Of a DNA stretch of 64,000 bases, positions 33,634 to 44,400 are shown piece by piece. The stretch is taken from contig NC_049561.1 in assembly GCF_013368755.1 (NCBI RefSeq), positions 3,162,001 through 3,226,000 of the forward strand, in the 5' to 3' direction. Each line of letters opens with the position of its first letter. Position 1 is the first letter of the stretch. The stretch is from Talaromyces rugulosus. Lineage: Eukaryota; Ascomycota; Eurotiomycetes; Eurotiales; Trichocomaceae. The position numbers and the translations under genes were made by a program. The notes beneath the pieces are model-generated. The model did no database searches. It saw nothing but the letters and a program-made list of their open reading frames with translations, and had not been told where the DNA came from.

Positions 33634-35531
33634 TAATAAGGGCTGCAGCTCCAGGTGTTGGTATTAAACATAGAGATGAGTACAGTAGAGGTAATATCCC
33701 TGGGGCATCTTCCATAGCGTCATCAATCTCTCTAAGCTTTAGGGCTTGGGAGGCGTCCTAGGTAGTAATTAGGAAAGAAGCCTCCTCAGTAATACCTTCC
33801 TATTTAGTCCATTCAGGGAAGAAAAGAGACATAATAATCTCTATACTAGAGAAACGCTTATAAAGTCACTAATAGACCTTTTAAAGCTTAAGGCACTCTA
33901 AGGAATCAGCCTAGTACTTCTTTCTACAGTTGCTATATTTAGTAGATATATATAGACATAGATGGCCTGTTTAGGCTTTATAGTCTAGCACATTACAGAT
34001 ATACTCTTAGGCTTTATAAGTACCAGTATACATAATACAAAGTGGTAATTAGGTGCCATAGCCTCTATAAATTCGGTAGCTAATACCACAGTATTAGGTG
34101 TAAACAGTGTCTTTACCCATTTTATGATAAAGGCTGGTAGGATGCCTATTGCCTTTAAAGTGTATATCTTAGACAAATAGTCTATAGACGTCATCTAGGC
34201 CTTTTATTATTATAATAATAATAAAGAAACGCTGTTTATTAGTCTAGATAGCCACTATTAACTTAATCTAGATAGGATTTCTTATTAGAATACATATGCC
34301 CCCTAATTCAATTTCTTCCCTAGCTAGGCCTAGTCCTAAGACACTATAATAGGCTACCGGTATTATATGCACCTTAATCTTATACTATTGTTAATCTACT
34401 TCCACTAAGATAACTGTAGGATCAACCCAGTGGCAGGTAGCCACTAATAGATCTTTATAGACTGATAATAGCAAGCCTATAGTGCTTCCTTAGTCTAATA
34501 AAGCTGAGATAGCCCCTAATTCAGTGTAATTAGTATCTATTACCCTAGCAAAGTTCAGGAAGCCTACCTAGATTAGATAGCAGTTAAGCTATAAAATAAC
34601 ATTAGCTTTAGACTTTCTAGAAGCAATACAGCTATTTTCACACCTAAATATAAGCCTGCAGTCTCCCTTATTACTTCCGTAAATAGGCTTCAGACTCTCT
34701 AGATCTATTTAGACTTTTAAAGACTGGTTCGGGGAATAAGCCCATTTTTTTATAACAATTTACTACTTCTAGACATTACTAACCACTATATCAGCCTACT
34801 AAGAACCTACTACGGGCTTCATCCTAAAAAATAGTTTTAATATCAGAGATAAGGCTCTACATAGCTCTATAGGCTTAGCGGCCTTATTCAGATTAGCTTA
34901 GGGACCATAGGTGACCTCTACAAACGTTATCCCCTAGGATAGCAAAGACTATCATAAGCCCTGGCGGTCGTCCCCTAACAATAAAGACTTTAGGAAATGG
35001 TTTAGAGCGTTCAGGAAAGCTTATTAAGCTTCTAAAATTAAGAAACAGCGCTCCAGAGCGCCTAATTAGTCTATGAAACACTGCTCTATAGCCTCTATCA
35101 AAGAGGTTATATAGGCCTTTATAACAGCTATCTCCACATGCAACACACTATTGCTGCTTGCAAAATAGCCTAATAAGGCCTGTTCCATATCCTTATAGGC
35201 TGGGCCGATTAGAGCCTTCATAAAGACTCTTTCTACCTCATCAAGGCTGTGTTCCTGTAGTCTCTTCCCTAGAGTTTTAGATGCTTCCTAGGAGCCTAGC
35301 ACACTGCTTAAGAGGAAAAACAACTCCCTAAGGTTAATTTCCAGACTAGGCAAGAAGCCCTCACTCTAAGGGACTGTTACACTTGTCTTAGGGGGCGCTG
35401 GTGGTGCTGTCCCCGCTGGGGTGCCTATATAGGCCCCTACAGGGTTCACCAGACCTAGCGCCTGCCCCCCTGGGTCTAGGGGGTGGTTGTCGATATTAGG
35501 GAGTCCAGGGGCCATAGCGAAGCCCTGGATG
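33614..35531 (-). pseudogene. LINE copy 4 ORF1 relic (start codon lies beyond the hAT at 39365-39367)
   Basis: This is the counterpart of the intact ORF1, read on the minus strand. Its first few codons (39354-39367) are separated from the rest by the hAT insertion. Damage increases away from the 5' end: the part nearest the hAT (35366-35531) is still an open frame with the family N-terminal sequence, while the zinc-knuckle part (33900-34110) has lost most cysteines. Confidence 0.85.
35524..35531 (+). repeat. hAT target-site duplication (left)
   Basis: CCTGGATG here and at 39346-39353 flanks the hAT element. Eight bases is the standard hAT duplication length. Removing one copy and the element restores the LINE ORF1 sequence seen at 47421-47435. 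Confidence 0.93.
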
Positions 35532-35690
35532 TAGACTTCCGCATAAACCATTTTGGGTCGAAGGTCACGACCCAAAACCCAACCCGGTCTGGGTCTGGGT
35601 CGAAGCTTCATAACCCAGGCCCAACCCAGGCCCAGTCACTGGGGCCCCAGAAAACCCAGAAATAACCCATTTCGACCCAGTTCCGGCATA
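35532..35690 (+). repeat. hAT left terminal inverted repeat and subterminal ACCCA/TGGGT array
   Basis: A 12-base near-perfect terminal repeat is followed by about 140 bases dense in ACCCA, GGGTC and CCCAGG motifs in both orientations. Subterminal motif clusters in hAT elements are known transposase-binding regions; that use here is inferred. Confidence 0.7.
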
Positions 35691-36447
35691 AATTATGGTA
35701 TAATTATTTAAATTACACGCCGTCATTTTTCCCGTTTTGATGTTTACACTGAAATAGAACACTTTCTACCAGGAAATCAATGAAATCTTTAAGGAATTTC
35801 TTAAATATGAAAAGGGCATATCGAATTCACTGTTGCTTATCTTTTACAATGCCTCGTTCTACATGGAAAGGCCGTATCTACGGTGTGGTGGGAAAATGCG
35901 CATCTATCGTCGTACCGATGTAGTTATATATGTTAAACATATATTCACACATTATACATTTCTACATGAATCAAATAAATATTTCGGGGAATATTAGAAT
36001 GTATTGAACTGTTTAAATGTTCTACTGTTGTCAGAATATCAAACCGTTCTATTGATAATTCCGACGCTTGTCAGAATACCTAGATATCTACATTTAAGTC
36101 GAAGGCTTCAACTTTGAAAGTAGGACGGGATGAATTTTTTTGGCTAGGCTTGGGGAAACTGGGGTGGGAATTGGGGTTTGACTGGGGTTTGACTGGGCCT
36201 TGACTGGGTTCTCTGGGTTGTCTCTGGGCTATTACTGGGTTATTACAGGGATAATGCATTAGGTCCACATAATATCAGTATACCAAACCAATGAATGAGA
36301 GGACAAGGATTCATTCCATCTGACATATCAATTAACTTGACTTTCTCATTTTTCTCATTTTTCTAATTGTAGTGCTTTTCCATCTCAGTATGTTATTCAT
36401 ATTTTCCCTTTACCTCTCCCCTTCGTGATGCTTACATATCTTTTGTC
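35691..36447 (+). promoter_or_regulatory. hAT transposase upstream region
   Basis: There is no gene here. It is the 5' leader of the transposase gene. A second cluster of ACTGGG-type motifs lies at about 36150-36250, away from the ends. A pyrimidine-rich stretch (36330-36445) precedes the ATG, as is common in fungal promoters. No TATA box can be assigned with confidence. Confidence 0.5.
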
Positions 36448-39061
36448 ATGTCTCAAAGCCAGCTTTCCGACTTCACATCGTCACTTTATAGTGGAGATAT
36501 TGATGATCTTCCATCTCTCTCAACGCAACAAATCACTCCATCCGCAAGTCATCATACAATTGATTCTGGCTTCCACCGGCCAGATGACCTCCTCGTTCCT
36601 CCTTCTTTGATACGTGTTGGACCTGATCGCCGGAATAGGTTTGTTCTCTACGACAAGATGTCACACAACGAGTTTATCGACTGGTGGTTACAGACGGACT
36701 ATGGGCGGAAAAGAAAGATCAACTGGGATTCACATCGCCACACGGTGATCTGGAATAGCTACAACCAGGTTGCTGAGGGTGTAGATGGCACACCAAAGGT
36801 CATGTGCAAACGCTGTGGAAAGATTCTTGAGCATCCTTATTCCCTGAGTCTGAACAGTTCCGGCAAAGCGCAGTATCACGGCACATCAACAATCCAGAAA
36901 CATCTGAAGACAGCTGGGTGCCTACGGTCGGAGAAGGGAAAGAAGGCAGAGATTACAAAGTTTCTCCAAAAAGAGGTATGTTTTAGACTGTGAAACGATA
37001 CTTAGATACTAATCTATGGTATGTCTTCCTAGGGCGAAATCTCAGCAGATATACCCTTTTTACAAGAGGACTGGGAAGACGATATCTTGCAATTCCTGAC
37101 TCTCAATCGGCTACCATTCCACCTCATCGAGCATCCATCATTTAAGCGGATTATCTACAAAGCGCGTTCTGCTCTTGTCGCTCCAGTGATCCCGTCTGCC
37201 GATACAATCCGTCGCCGATTAGGGAGCTTGGTCAAAGACCGGCAGCAGCGGGTTCTTCGTACGCTACCTGCTGGTTCAAAGATATCTATTGCGCTTGACT
37301 GTTGGACATCTCCATTCTCGCAGGCATTTATGGCGATCACTGGTTATTTTATCGACAGTGATTGGGTTTATCGTGAGGTGCTTCTTGGTTTTAAGCCACT
37401 TCACGGTACACATACGGGGTCTTACTTAAGTGGTGTTCTGATGGAAACCCTGGTAGAGAACAACATTGAAGATAGAGTGTTTGGGCTGACCACAGATAAT
37501 GCATCAAACAATAAGGCATTAGCTGCGTCTCTCCAACAAGCTTTATCAGATGGTGTCATTATTACACGAATACCATGCCTTGCCCATGTTATCCAGCTCA
37601 GTCTTAATCAGCTTCTTGTTCGGATTAAGGCAGTTCCATCCAATGAATCCGCGGAGACAAAGTGGACAGAGAGTCAGTCCAGGCTGGTTCAAGAGAATGC
37701 GAAGCAATGTCAGATCTCTTCTACATTGAACAAAGTACGTTATCTTGCAATTTATATAAATGCAAGCCCCCAGCGCCGAGAGACATTCTACAATCTTCAG
37801 ACAACAAACGTCAAGATTGTTCCCATCCAAGATGTGAAAACACGATGGAATTCTACATTTCTTATGCTTCGCCGGGCCAAACGGCTACGTGCTATCTTCT
37901 CTTTATTTTGTGCAGAGTATGACTGTGAGGAGATGCTACTTAGCGAGCACGAGTGGCGCCAAATTGACTATCTTCTCTGTATCACTGAGCCGTTCTTCGA
38001 TTATACAACCCAGTTATCAAAGACTCGAGACGTCACTGCCCACTATGTGTTCAAGATTTACAACCGACTTTTTGATCATCTTGAGCGATCACAGACACAG
38101 CTACAACGGAAGCGTGTCCCATGGAAGAAACAAATGCTGGACGCACTGGACGCTGGACGGACCAAGCTTGATGAGTACTACGCTCAAACCGATACTATTC
38201 GAGGGCATATCTATGCCGTCAGTACGATGCTTGCACCAGTGAATAAATTTAGATTCTTTCTCTCTAGCGATTGGGATCAGAAGTGGCGAGATATCTATCG
38301 CAACGCCTTTCAGCAAGCCCTCATCCCATACCAAGCGCAAGTAAAAAGTCAAAGCCAGGATGCATACAGCTCTCACACTGCAGCTCAACCAAGCTCAAGG
38401 CTGGAGGAGATGCTTGATGGAAAGGATATACAGCCACGAGCGATGACTGATGAAATTAGTCAATATCTTGATAGTGGTCAGTGATTATCCACTACCTATG
38501 TATTGCTAGTTCACTAATCTTAAACTAGATACTGTTTCTGTTGGGCCACTTATCTTTTGGAAAGAGCATCAATATCGCTTTCCAGCTATTGCCGCCCTTG
38601 CGCGAGATGCGCTCTCCTTCCCAGCCACTGGTGCAGGAGTGGAACGCCTCTTTAATACTGCTCGAGATGTTTGTCACTATCGTCGTGGGAGAATGAAGAC
38701 CGAGACGATTGAGGAGTTGATGATGTTTCTTTGTACATCCAAATTCGATATAGAGGCACAGGAAGCAAAGCTTCTTGAAAAATTCTTCTCACAGGATGAG
38801 CTTGAGGCGGCGAAAGAAGAAAGGGAAGAGAAGCTTAACAAGGATGAGATCAATCCAATTAGTGATACAGAGGAGCAAGAGGATGAGCTAGAAAATGGAC
38901 CAGAGAATGAAATGGAGGATATAGGACTAGATACGACTTCCTTATCTGCTGCTGAACCAGATAGTCCAGGCTCACCGTCATTACCACCAACCTGTACACA
39001 GACACGGGTATCAGGGCGGAAACGTAAGAGCCGGGAAGATGATATATTTGAATATCATTAG
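36448..39061 (+). CDS. hAT transposase (834 aa, three exons)
   Basis: The product would excise and reinsert the element. Exons are 36448-36975, 37033-38476 and 38529-39061; both introns have GT...AG ends and a CTAAT-type branch site, and joining them keeps one frame to the TAG. An N-terminal BED-type zinc finger has C120-x2-C123 and H152-x5-C158. The catalytic domain shows D265 (LDCWTS), D331 (TTDNAS), the C358-x2-H361 motif of hAT proteins, and E696 in the GVERLFNTARD stretch of the C-terminal dimerisation region. The tail is acidic, then basic (GRKRKSRED, possible nuclear signal). The ATG at 36448 is the first in frame. All expected catalytic residues are present. Exon boundaries are my prediction. 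Confidence 0.9.
36976..37032 (+). other. hAT transposase intron 1 (57 bp)
   Basis: It starts GTATGT and ends CCTAG, with an ACTAATC branch-like site near 37008. Splicing joins KE to GEI in phase 0 and removes an in-frame TGA at 36991-36993. Confidence 0.85.
38477..38528 (+). other. hAT transposase intron 2 (52 bp)
   Basis: It starts GTCAGT and ends ACTAG, with a CACTAAT branch-like site near 38512. Splicing in phase 1 joins the catalytic domain to the conserved FWKEHQYRFPA dimerisation segment and removes an in-frame TGA. Confidence 0.82.
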
Positions 39062-39078
39062 TTAAATATGTAAATTCT

Positions 39079-39084
39079 AAATAA
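39079..39084 (+). terminator. Possible polyadenylation signal of hAT gene
   Basis: AATAAA lies 18 bases after the transposase stop. It is a plausible signal by position only. Confidence 0.4.
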
Positions 39085-39177
39085 AGGCTTTTCTTTTACC
39101 TTTTTTCCTAATAAATCTGTAAAGTAAATACTCAAAAATACAACTACAAAATGCATAAGTTATGCAATTAGAATTCT

Positions 39178-39345
39178 TGGTATATTTGTTATGTTTGTAA
39201 CCCAATTTGGGGCCCCAGGCCCAGTACTGGGTTACCCAGTCCAACCCAGACCCATTACTGGGTCGACATGTTTGACCCAAAACCCAACCCAGTCTGGGTT
39301 GGGTCTGGGTTGGGTCTGGGTTTTACTGGGTCGTGCGGAAGACTA
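39178..39345 (-). repeat. hAT right terminal inverted repeat and subterminal TGGGT array
   Basis: From the right end inward: TAGTCTTCCGCACGACCCA, then repeated ACCCAGACCCA units and mixed-orientation copies, and a GGGGCCCC palindrome at 39209-39216. The composition mirrors the left end, where GGGGCCCC also occurs (35641-35648). Confidence 0.7.
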
Positions 39346-39353
39346 CCTGGATG
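39346..39353 (+). repeat. hAT target-site duplication (right)
   Basis: CCTGGATG, identical to 35524-35531. Confidence 0.93.
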
Positions 39354-39410
39354 CCTTCCAGTAGCATTGAATTTCAAAAGGTTGATTTTTGATTTTCCCG
39401 GCGGGTAAAA

Positions 39411-39734
39411 AATTAACTATATAGTTAACAGAGTAAGACTATACTAAGAAACTATATTAATAATATAGTTAAGTAGAGCTTGACTATATTTACTATATTT
39501 AAGATTAACTATATAAAGATACTTATTTACTATTATATATCTAGCTTATTATATTTTATTCTTTTAAATAAATAATATACTATTATTACTCTTTAATATA
39601 CTTTATAGTCTATTATTATAATAGTACTCTACTTATCTTAGGATTGCTTTATATAATCTTCTCATCTTGTCTTCTGTTAGCAGAATACCCACCCCGATTC
39701 ACATCTTGGTGACGAGTTGTTGAACCGATTGACA
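39411..39734 (+). repeat. Gypsy-A LTR fragment (3' half)
   Basis: It aligns with the last 320 or so bases of the 649-base LTR and ends in the family GATTGACA. Its left half is missing and is replaced by LINE copy 4. It sits in the Gypsy-B RNase H/integrase boundary. It could be part of a solo LTR or of a largely deleted element. Confidence 0.8.
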
Positions 39735-40045
39735 ATATTCCTCTAAAAACTTATATTATTGGGTTTATTGGGTGTTTAGAGTTTTAATAATTATAAAGTA
39801 CTTAAGAGTCTAGTGATCTGATAAGATATTAAAGAACTTCTATTTTCTTAGTCTAATTAATTTAGACTTTTATTTCTTTAAAGTCTTTATTACTGCTAGT
39901 AGTTCTTTATTATAGATATTGTAATTATGTTTAGCTAGGGTTATTAATGTAGAGTAATATACAATTAGATATTATTTCTTATTTTTATATAGTTAAGATA
40001 GGACTACAGCTATTACTCTATCTAACGCGTTTATTTCTATATAGA
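39735..40045 (-). pseudogene. Gypsy-B RNase H relic
   Basis: Minus-strand reading contains a SDH...LKYF-like stretch near 39790-39850 and then TLNTQ...FLEEY, the end of the RNase H domain in Gypsy elements. It is the continuation of 54095 onward, separated by the Gypsy-A copy 2 insertion. Confidence 0.65.
40041..40045 (+). repeat. Target-site duplication of Gypsy-A copy 2 (left)
   Basis: ATAGA immediately before the 5' LTR is repeated at 54090-54094 immediately after the 3' LTR. Five bases is the usual length for Gypsy integrases. Confidence 0.85.
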
Positions 40046-40694
40046 TGTCATAAGAATCGTGAACGCTCGGCCAATCGATAAGTAGCGGACGCTACTTACA
40101 TAAGCAAGCTGCCTGAAACTCCTATGGAGTAGACTTGTTAATTACAGAAATAAAGATAGAAGTGACTATACAGGAACTCATATAATCTGAATAATGTAGA
40201 TGCACTGGTTTAGTGAAGATACATCGAGTGAACATACACTTAAATAATATAGCTGCACCATTTCAGTGCAAATACACTTAGTATAGGACTACCTACTCCA
40301 TACAAGTATACTTAGTGTAGATATATTCTAACAGTGCATATACACTATACTGGTGAAAATATATTATAGTATATGACTGCATAGTTAATAGAGTGAGACT
40401 ATACTAAGGAACTATATTAATAACATAGTTAAGTAGAGCTTAACTATACTTATTATATTTAGAATTAACTATATAAAAATATTTATTTACTATTATATAT
40501 CTAGTTTATTATATTTTATTTTTTTAAGTAAATAACATACTATTATTACTTTTTAATATATTTTGCAGTCTATCATTATAATAATACTCTACTTATCCTA
40601 AGATTACCTTATATAACATTCTTATTTTATCTTCTGTTAGCAGAATATCTATCCTAATTCATATCTTAGTGACAAGTTATTGAACTGATTGACA
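40046..40694 (+). repeat. Gypsy-A copy 2 5' LTR (649 bp)
   Basis: It begins TGTCATAAG and ends GATTGACA, with terminal inverted TGTCA/TGACA. A 9-bp palindromic stem lies at 40079-40098. The following bases (ATAAAACACC) do not look like a usual tRNA primer-binding site. The first 70 bases are almost undamaged. Confidence 0.92.
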
Positions 40695-41185
40695 ATAAAA
40701 CACCCTCATAACACAAAGTTTTAAAAACTAAATAAACAATTAAATCTTATTAACAAGCTAATCATAATAGAAAATAGCAATACACCAGCAGCAGAACTAG
40801 TAACTCTATATCTATCTGCAAGACAAGCAAGACCAGTTAATCAAGATAATAATAATAAACCCAATAAACAAACTCAGTAAAGATTTACTATATTAGAAAG
40901 AGTTATTAATTAAATAAATAAATATATCTAAAGACTATAAACTATAATTACTAAAAAAAATGATTATATTAACTAACTTGAAGCTTAAGTCATAGCTATA
41001 CTATCTAGCGAAGCTAGAACAACCAGCAATAAAATTAAATTATTAAAATCTATAATCTTTAACAGAACTAGATCTAAGTTGAAAACATTTTTAGTTAATA
41101 TAGAAATATATATTAAAGCTAACCAGATTACTAATAATAAAAAGAAAATAATCTTTATAGTATTATACTTTACTGATATAACAGC
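40695..41185 (+). pseudogene. Gypsy-A copy 2 leader and gag relic, first part
   Basis: Near 41030-41185 the plus strand reads a FNRTRSKLKTFLVNIEIYI pattern followed by a YF.D.AAE-like stretch, which resembles the N-terminal part of fungal Gypsy gag (retrotrans_gag type). It is cut by LINE copy 5 and continues at 47500. Stops are present. Confidence 0.65.
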
Positions 41186-41199
41186 AGAATAAATATAAT
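41186..41199 (+). repeat. Target-site duplication of LINE copy 5 (left)
   Basis: AGAATAAATATAAT, repeated exactly at 47486-47499. Confidence 0.92.
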
Positions 41200-41483
41200 T
41201 ATTATTATTATTATTTAATCAAATTTAACGTCTATACCGAGCCCTAGGCTATGACAGACAGCGATTCGTGTGGATTAGGCCTGCTTATAGGGGTTGCCCC
41301 CCATAAGCCGGTGCCTCTACCCCCATTGGATCCAGGCTTTTAAGGTATCTTACACTTTCCTTACCCTATGCCGCTTATATGCGCAGGATGATTCGGGGGC
41401 TTATAATAGGTGGCAACCACTACCCCCTTTTTATGGCCATTAATGTTTAGGTGTTGCCTATAATAGTGGGCCGCCTCTACCCA

Positions 41484-44400
41484 CTATCCTTCCCCCTCTC
41501 GCTCTCCCTTATCCAGGGCCTTAATGCCCTAATTATCAGTCTTATAGGCCTGCTTCTAGGCTTATTAGTTATTCTCTTGCTCTCTAATAGCCTCTATAAA
41601 TGCCAGTAGCGCTGTAATGGCCTTTGGATTCTAGAATAAGTGTGCTTTGGGGCACTGCTCGCTATCCTGTGGGGTCTTTACCCCCGCTTTAGCCAAGCTG
41701 GCATATAGTTTTTCTTACTAGTAGCACCACTGTCGACAGTTTATAAAAAGGTGTTTTACTGTCTTAGTCCCCCTAGAGTATCCTAAGCAATTAAAGAAAT
41801 CTTAGGCCTTAATTCAGTACAGATAGGCCCCAATTAGGGTATAGCTAGTCTTAAATTAATAATACCGCCGTGTTAGATACTTAGAGGTGCTTATTACTAT
41901 TAGATCAAACTTCCATTCCTAAAAAGATTAATAGATCTAGTCTATCTATTAAATATATCTTGCAAGCTTTACAATAAGCTAGTTAGTCTTAATAGCATTA
42001 TAAGTCTTAATACATACCCGCTAGGTATAAGCCAGTAAGATACCTGAGTACTTACCTATACAGAGCCTCCCTACAGCTTTCTTAGCGGCCTTATCGGCCT
42101 CCTCATTATCTAGAACCCCTTTATGGCCTAGCACCCAACATATAGTAACCCTGCGGCCGATGGTCTATAGTTCCCTAGCTAGGTCGTGTGCCCGCAGCGC
42201 TAGGGCTTATCCTAGGCTAGGCCAGGTATACTGGAGCCTGCTTATAGCGGCCTAGACATCTAAAAATACCCTAATTGGCCCTATAAGATTCTCTACCAGC
42301 GCCCACTCTAGGGCTTTGACTACTCCTATTAGTTCTGTATCAAAGACTTCGAAGCCTGCGTCTAAAAGAGCTAGACGCAACCTCTAGAAGCTAATAAATA
42401 GCTTATAAGCTACTATAGCGCCTATACATTGATCATCTAACCTAGAACTATCTAAGTAAAGGTCGGTGTTCCCTATCCTACTTAGAAGATCTAAGGCTAA
42501 TTGTATAATGGTTTCAGAGGAGTCTATCCTAAAATCTAGTAGTATAAACCTATTACCAGGCTCTATTGTACGCTTAAAGCCTTAGAAAGGATCGGTGGTC
42601 AAGGCCTCTTGTAGCCTGCGGGCCAGGCCTATACCCAGCTTCCAGGGGTCTTGGTGGATTGGTATTGCCCAAGCTTGGTCTTCTAGTAGCTGCTCTCTAG
42701 ATTATACATAGACGTCTCTCTTCCTAAATATTATAGAGAGTATTTCTACTACTGGATGCCCTTAGAGAAGTCTTAGAAGTCTCAGGGCATACCACCGCTA
42801 TTTACTATCTAATAGGGCCTCTGCTGGTTCCAGAGCTGCCTCCCTTATAAGCAGTCTTAACAGGATGGACTTCAGTATATCTATAACTGCCCAGGCCTGG
42901 TTATTAATTAGGTCCTATAGTCTTTCTAGGCAGTTCTTTTACCTATATTATCAAAGCTTAGCCTTATAAAGCGCCACTGACTGCGTGATAGCCTTTTAGA
43001 TTCGTTATACTAGGTTTAAAAGAAGCCTCTAGGCCTTGTATAATACCTATACTCGTCTTTCAGTATTTTGACTTTTTTGCAGGCAGTACTTATAGTGGAC
43101 TTTAAGGATAAGCTTTGGATTTAATAAAATCCTTAACCACTGGATAGCTATTAAGAAGAATGCCATTAAAGCGTCTTCTATCTGTATCTTAGCTTTTTGG
43201 ACCTGATTTTTATGTTCTCTACTAGTGGTCTTAGAGAATAGGATAGCCTCTATCTTTTTAGGGTTAAATTTGATGCTATCTGCCAGTCCCTACTCAATAG
43301 TAGCTTTTGCTGCTGCTTCTAGCTATCTACAGATTTTAGAGACTAAGCTTCCTTAGGCTACTAGGTCTATGTCATCAGTATAGAACAGGACCTTGATTCC
43401 TAGCATCTGCTATTCTATAGCCTAAAACACACCCTAGATATAAATAAAAAAAAGGATTAAGAAGACCAGTAAGTCCTAGAACAGCTTTAAATTAATAAGC
43501 TGTTCAGGGGCTTTATAATCATTAATTATAAGACTGACCTTTTTATTTATAAGGAAGGATAAGGTCTACTTTATAAGGTTATTATCTAGGCCTACAGCTT
43601 CTATAGCCTCACTAAGCTTATAGAGGTTAATATAGTTGAAAGCCCCTATAACATTAATAAAAATAGTGCTTGTAAGAAGCTTTTAAGTCTATCCCTTGTA
43701 TACTATTTACACAAGGTAGGCCATTATATTAATAGCCCTATAGCCCTGCCTGTACTCCATTTATCTAGAATATAAAGTCTTTTAAGCCTTATACCAGTCT
43801 GCTATAAAGCCTGTAGCCAGCTTCTTAATAATTTTGTTTAGGCAGCTAAGTAAGCTTATCACCTTCTAGGCCTTTACTTAGATGTAATTAGGCTTTCCTA
43901 GCTTCTGAAGTAGGATGTTTTTAGTGGTCTTTTAGGCCCCTAGGTATATCTCAAGCCAAAAGCACTGTCTAGCTATCCCTATAATTTAGGATAAGTCTAG
44001 TGCCCAGAGTAGCCAGTATACTTTAAAATTAAGCCTATTAGTCCCTAGAGCTTTCTTAATACTCTAGCTGAATAGGGCCTGATATACCCACTCTAGTATT
44101 ATAAACATATAGGCCTGTCCACCTGGCAACTCCCTAAAAGAGGAGCTACAGGAGGCGTTAAGAAATACTATTTTCCTAATTAAAGCTTCTTTATCAGCTA
44201 TAGTAGTGGCAGGGGAAGCCTCTAGATCCAGGCCTTAGAGTGCTGAGGTAATGGAATTAGTCCGTGGCTTAGTATATTGTAGGGCTATTTAACACCTATT
44301 AGGATCTTCTAGAGAAGGCTTTTCTAGGTTATTTCTAGGGCCTTTGGGAAAAGGGTTCCCAGTGGGGTTAGAACCCTTTTTCCACTCTTCCTTCTTCCCA

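Larger units (their letters stand above)
35532..39345 (+). mobile_element. hAT DNA transposon, 3814 bp, apparently complete
   Basis: The element is bounded by 8-base duplications and by terminal inverted repeats TAGACTTCCGCA (35532) and, from the right end, TAGTCTTCCGCA. It encodes one transposase with two introns. Both ends carry long stretches of TGGGT/ACCCA repeats. It shows none of the RIP damage of the LINE around it, as expected for a late or low-copy insertion. Confidence 0.93.
29294..39406 (-). mobile_element. LINE copy 4 (subfamily A), RIP-mutated, interrupted by a hAT element
   Basis: The tail and 3' UTR are at the left (29294 onward, with a (TAA)n-type tail) and the family 5' end ACCCGCCGGG is at the right (39406, read on the minus strand). 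The hAT at 35532-39345 splits ORF1. The 3' UTR and ORF2 C-terminal tract are subfamily A. No target duplication is visible: left flank is the Gypsy-B integrase tail, right flank a Gypsy-A LTR fragment. Confidence 0.9.

Noticed and set aside
39178..39345. G-rich TGGGT repeats that might be telomere-like DNA
   Set aside because: The unit is not TTAGGG, orientation is mixed, and the arrays sit symmetrically inside the two ends of a hAT element.
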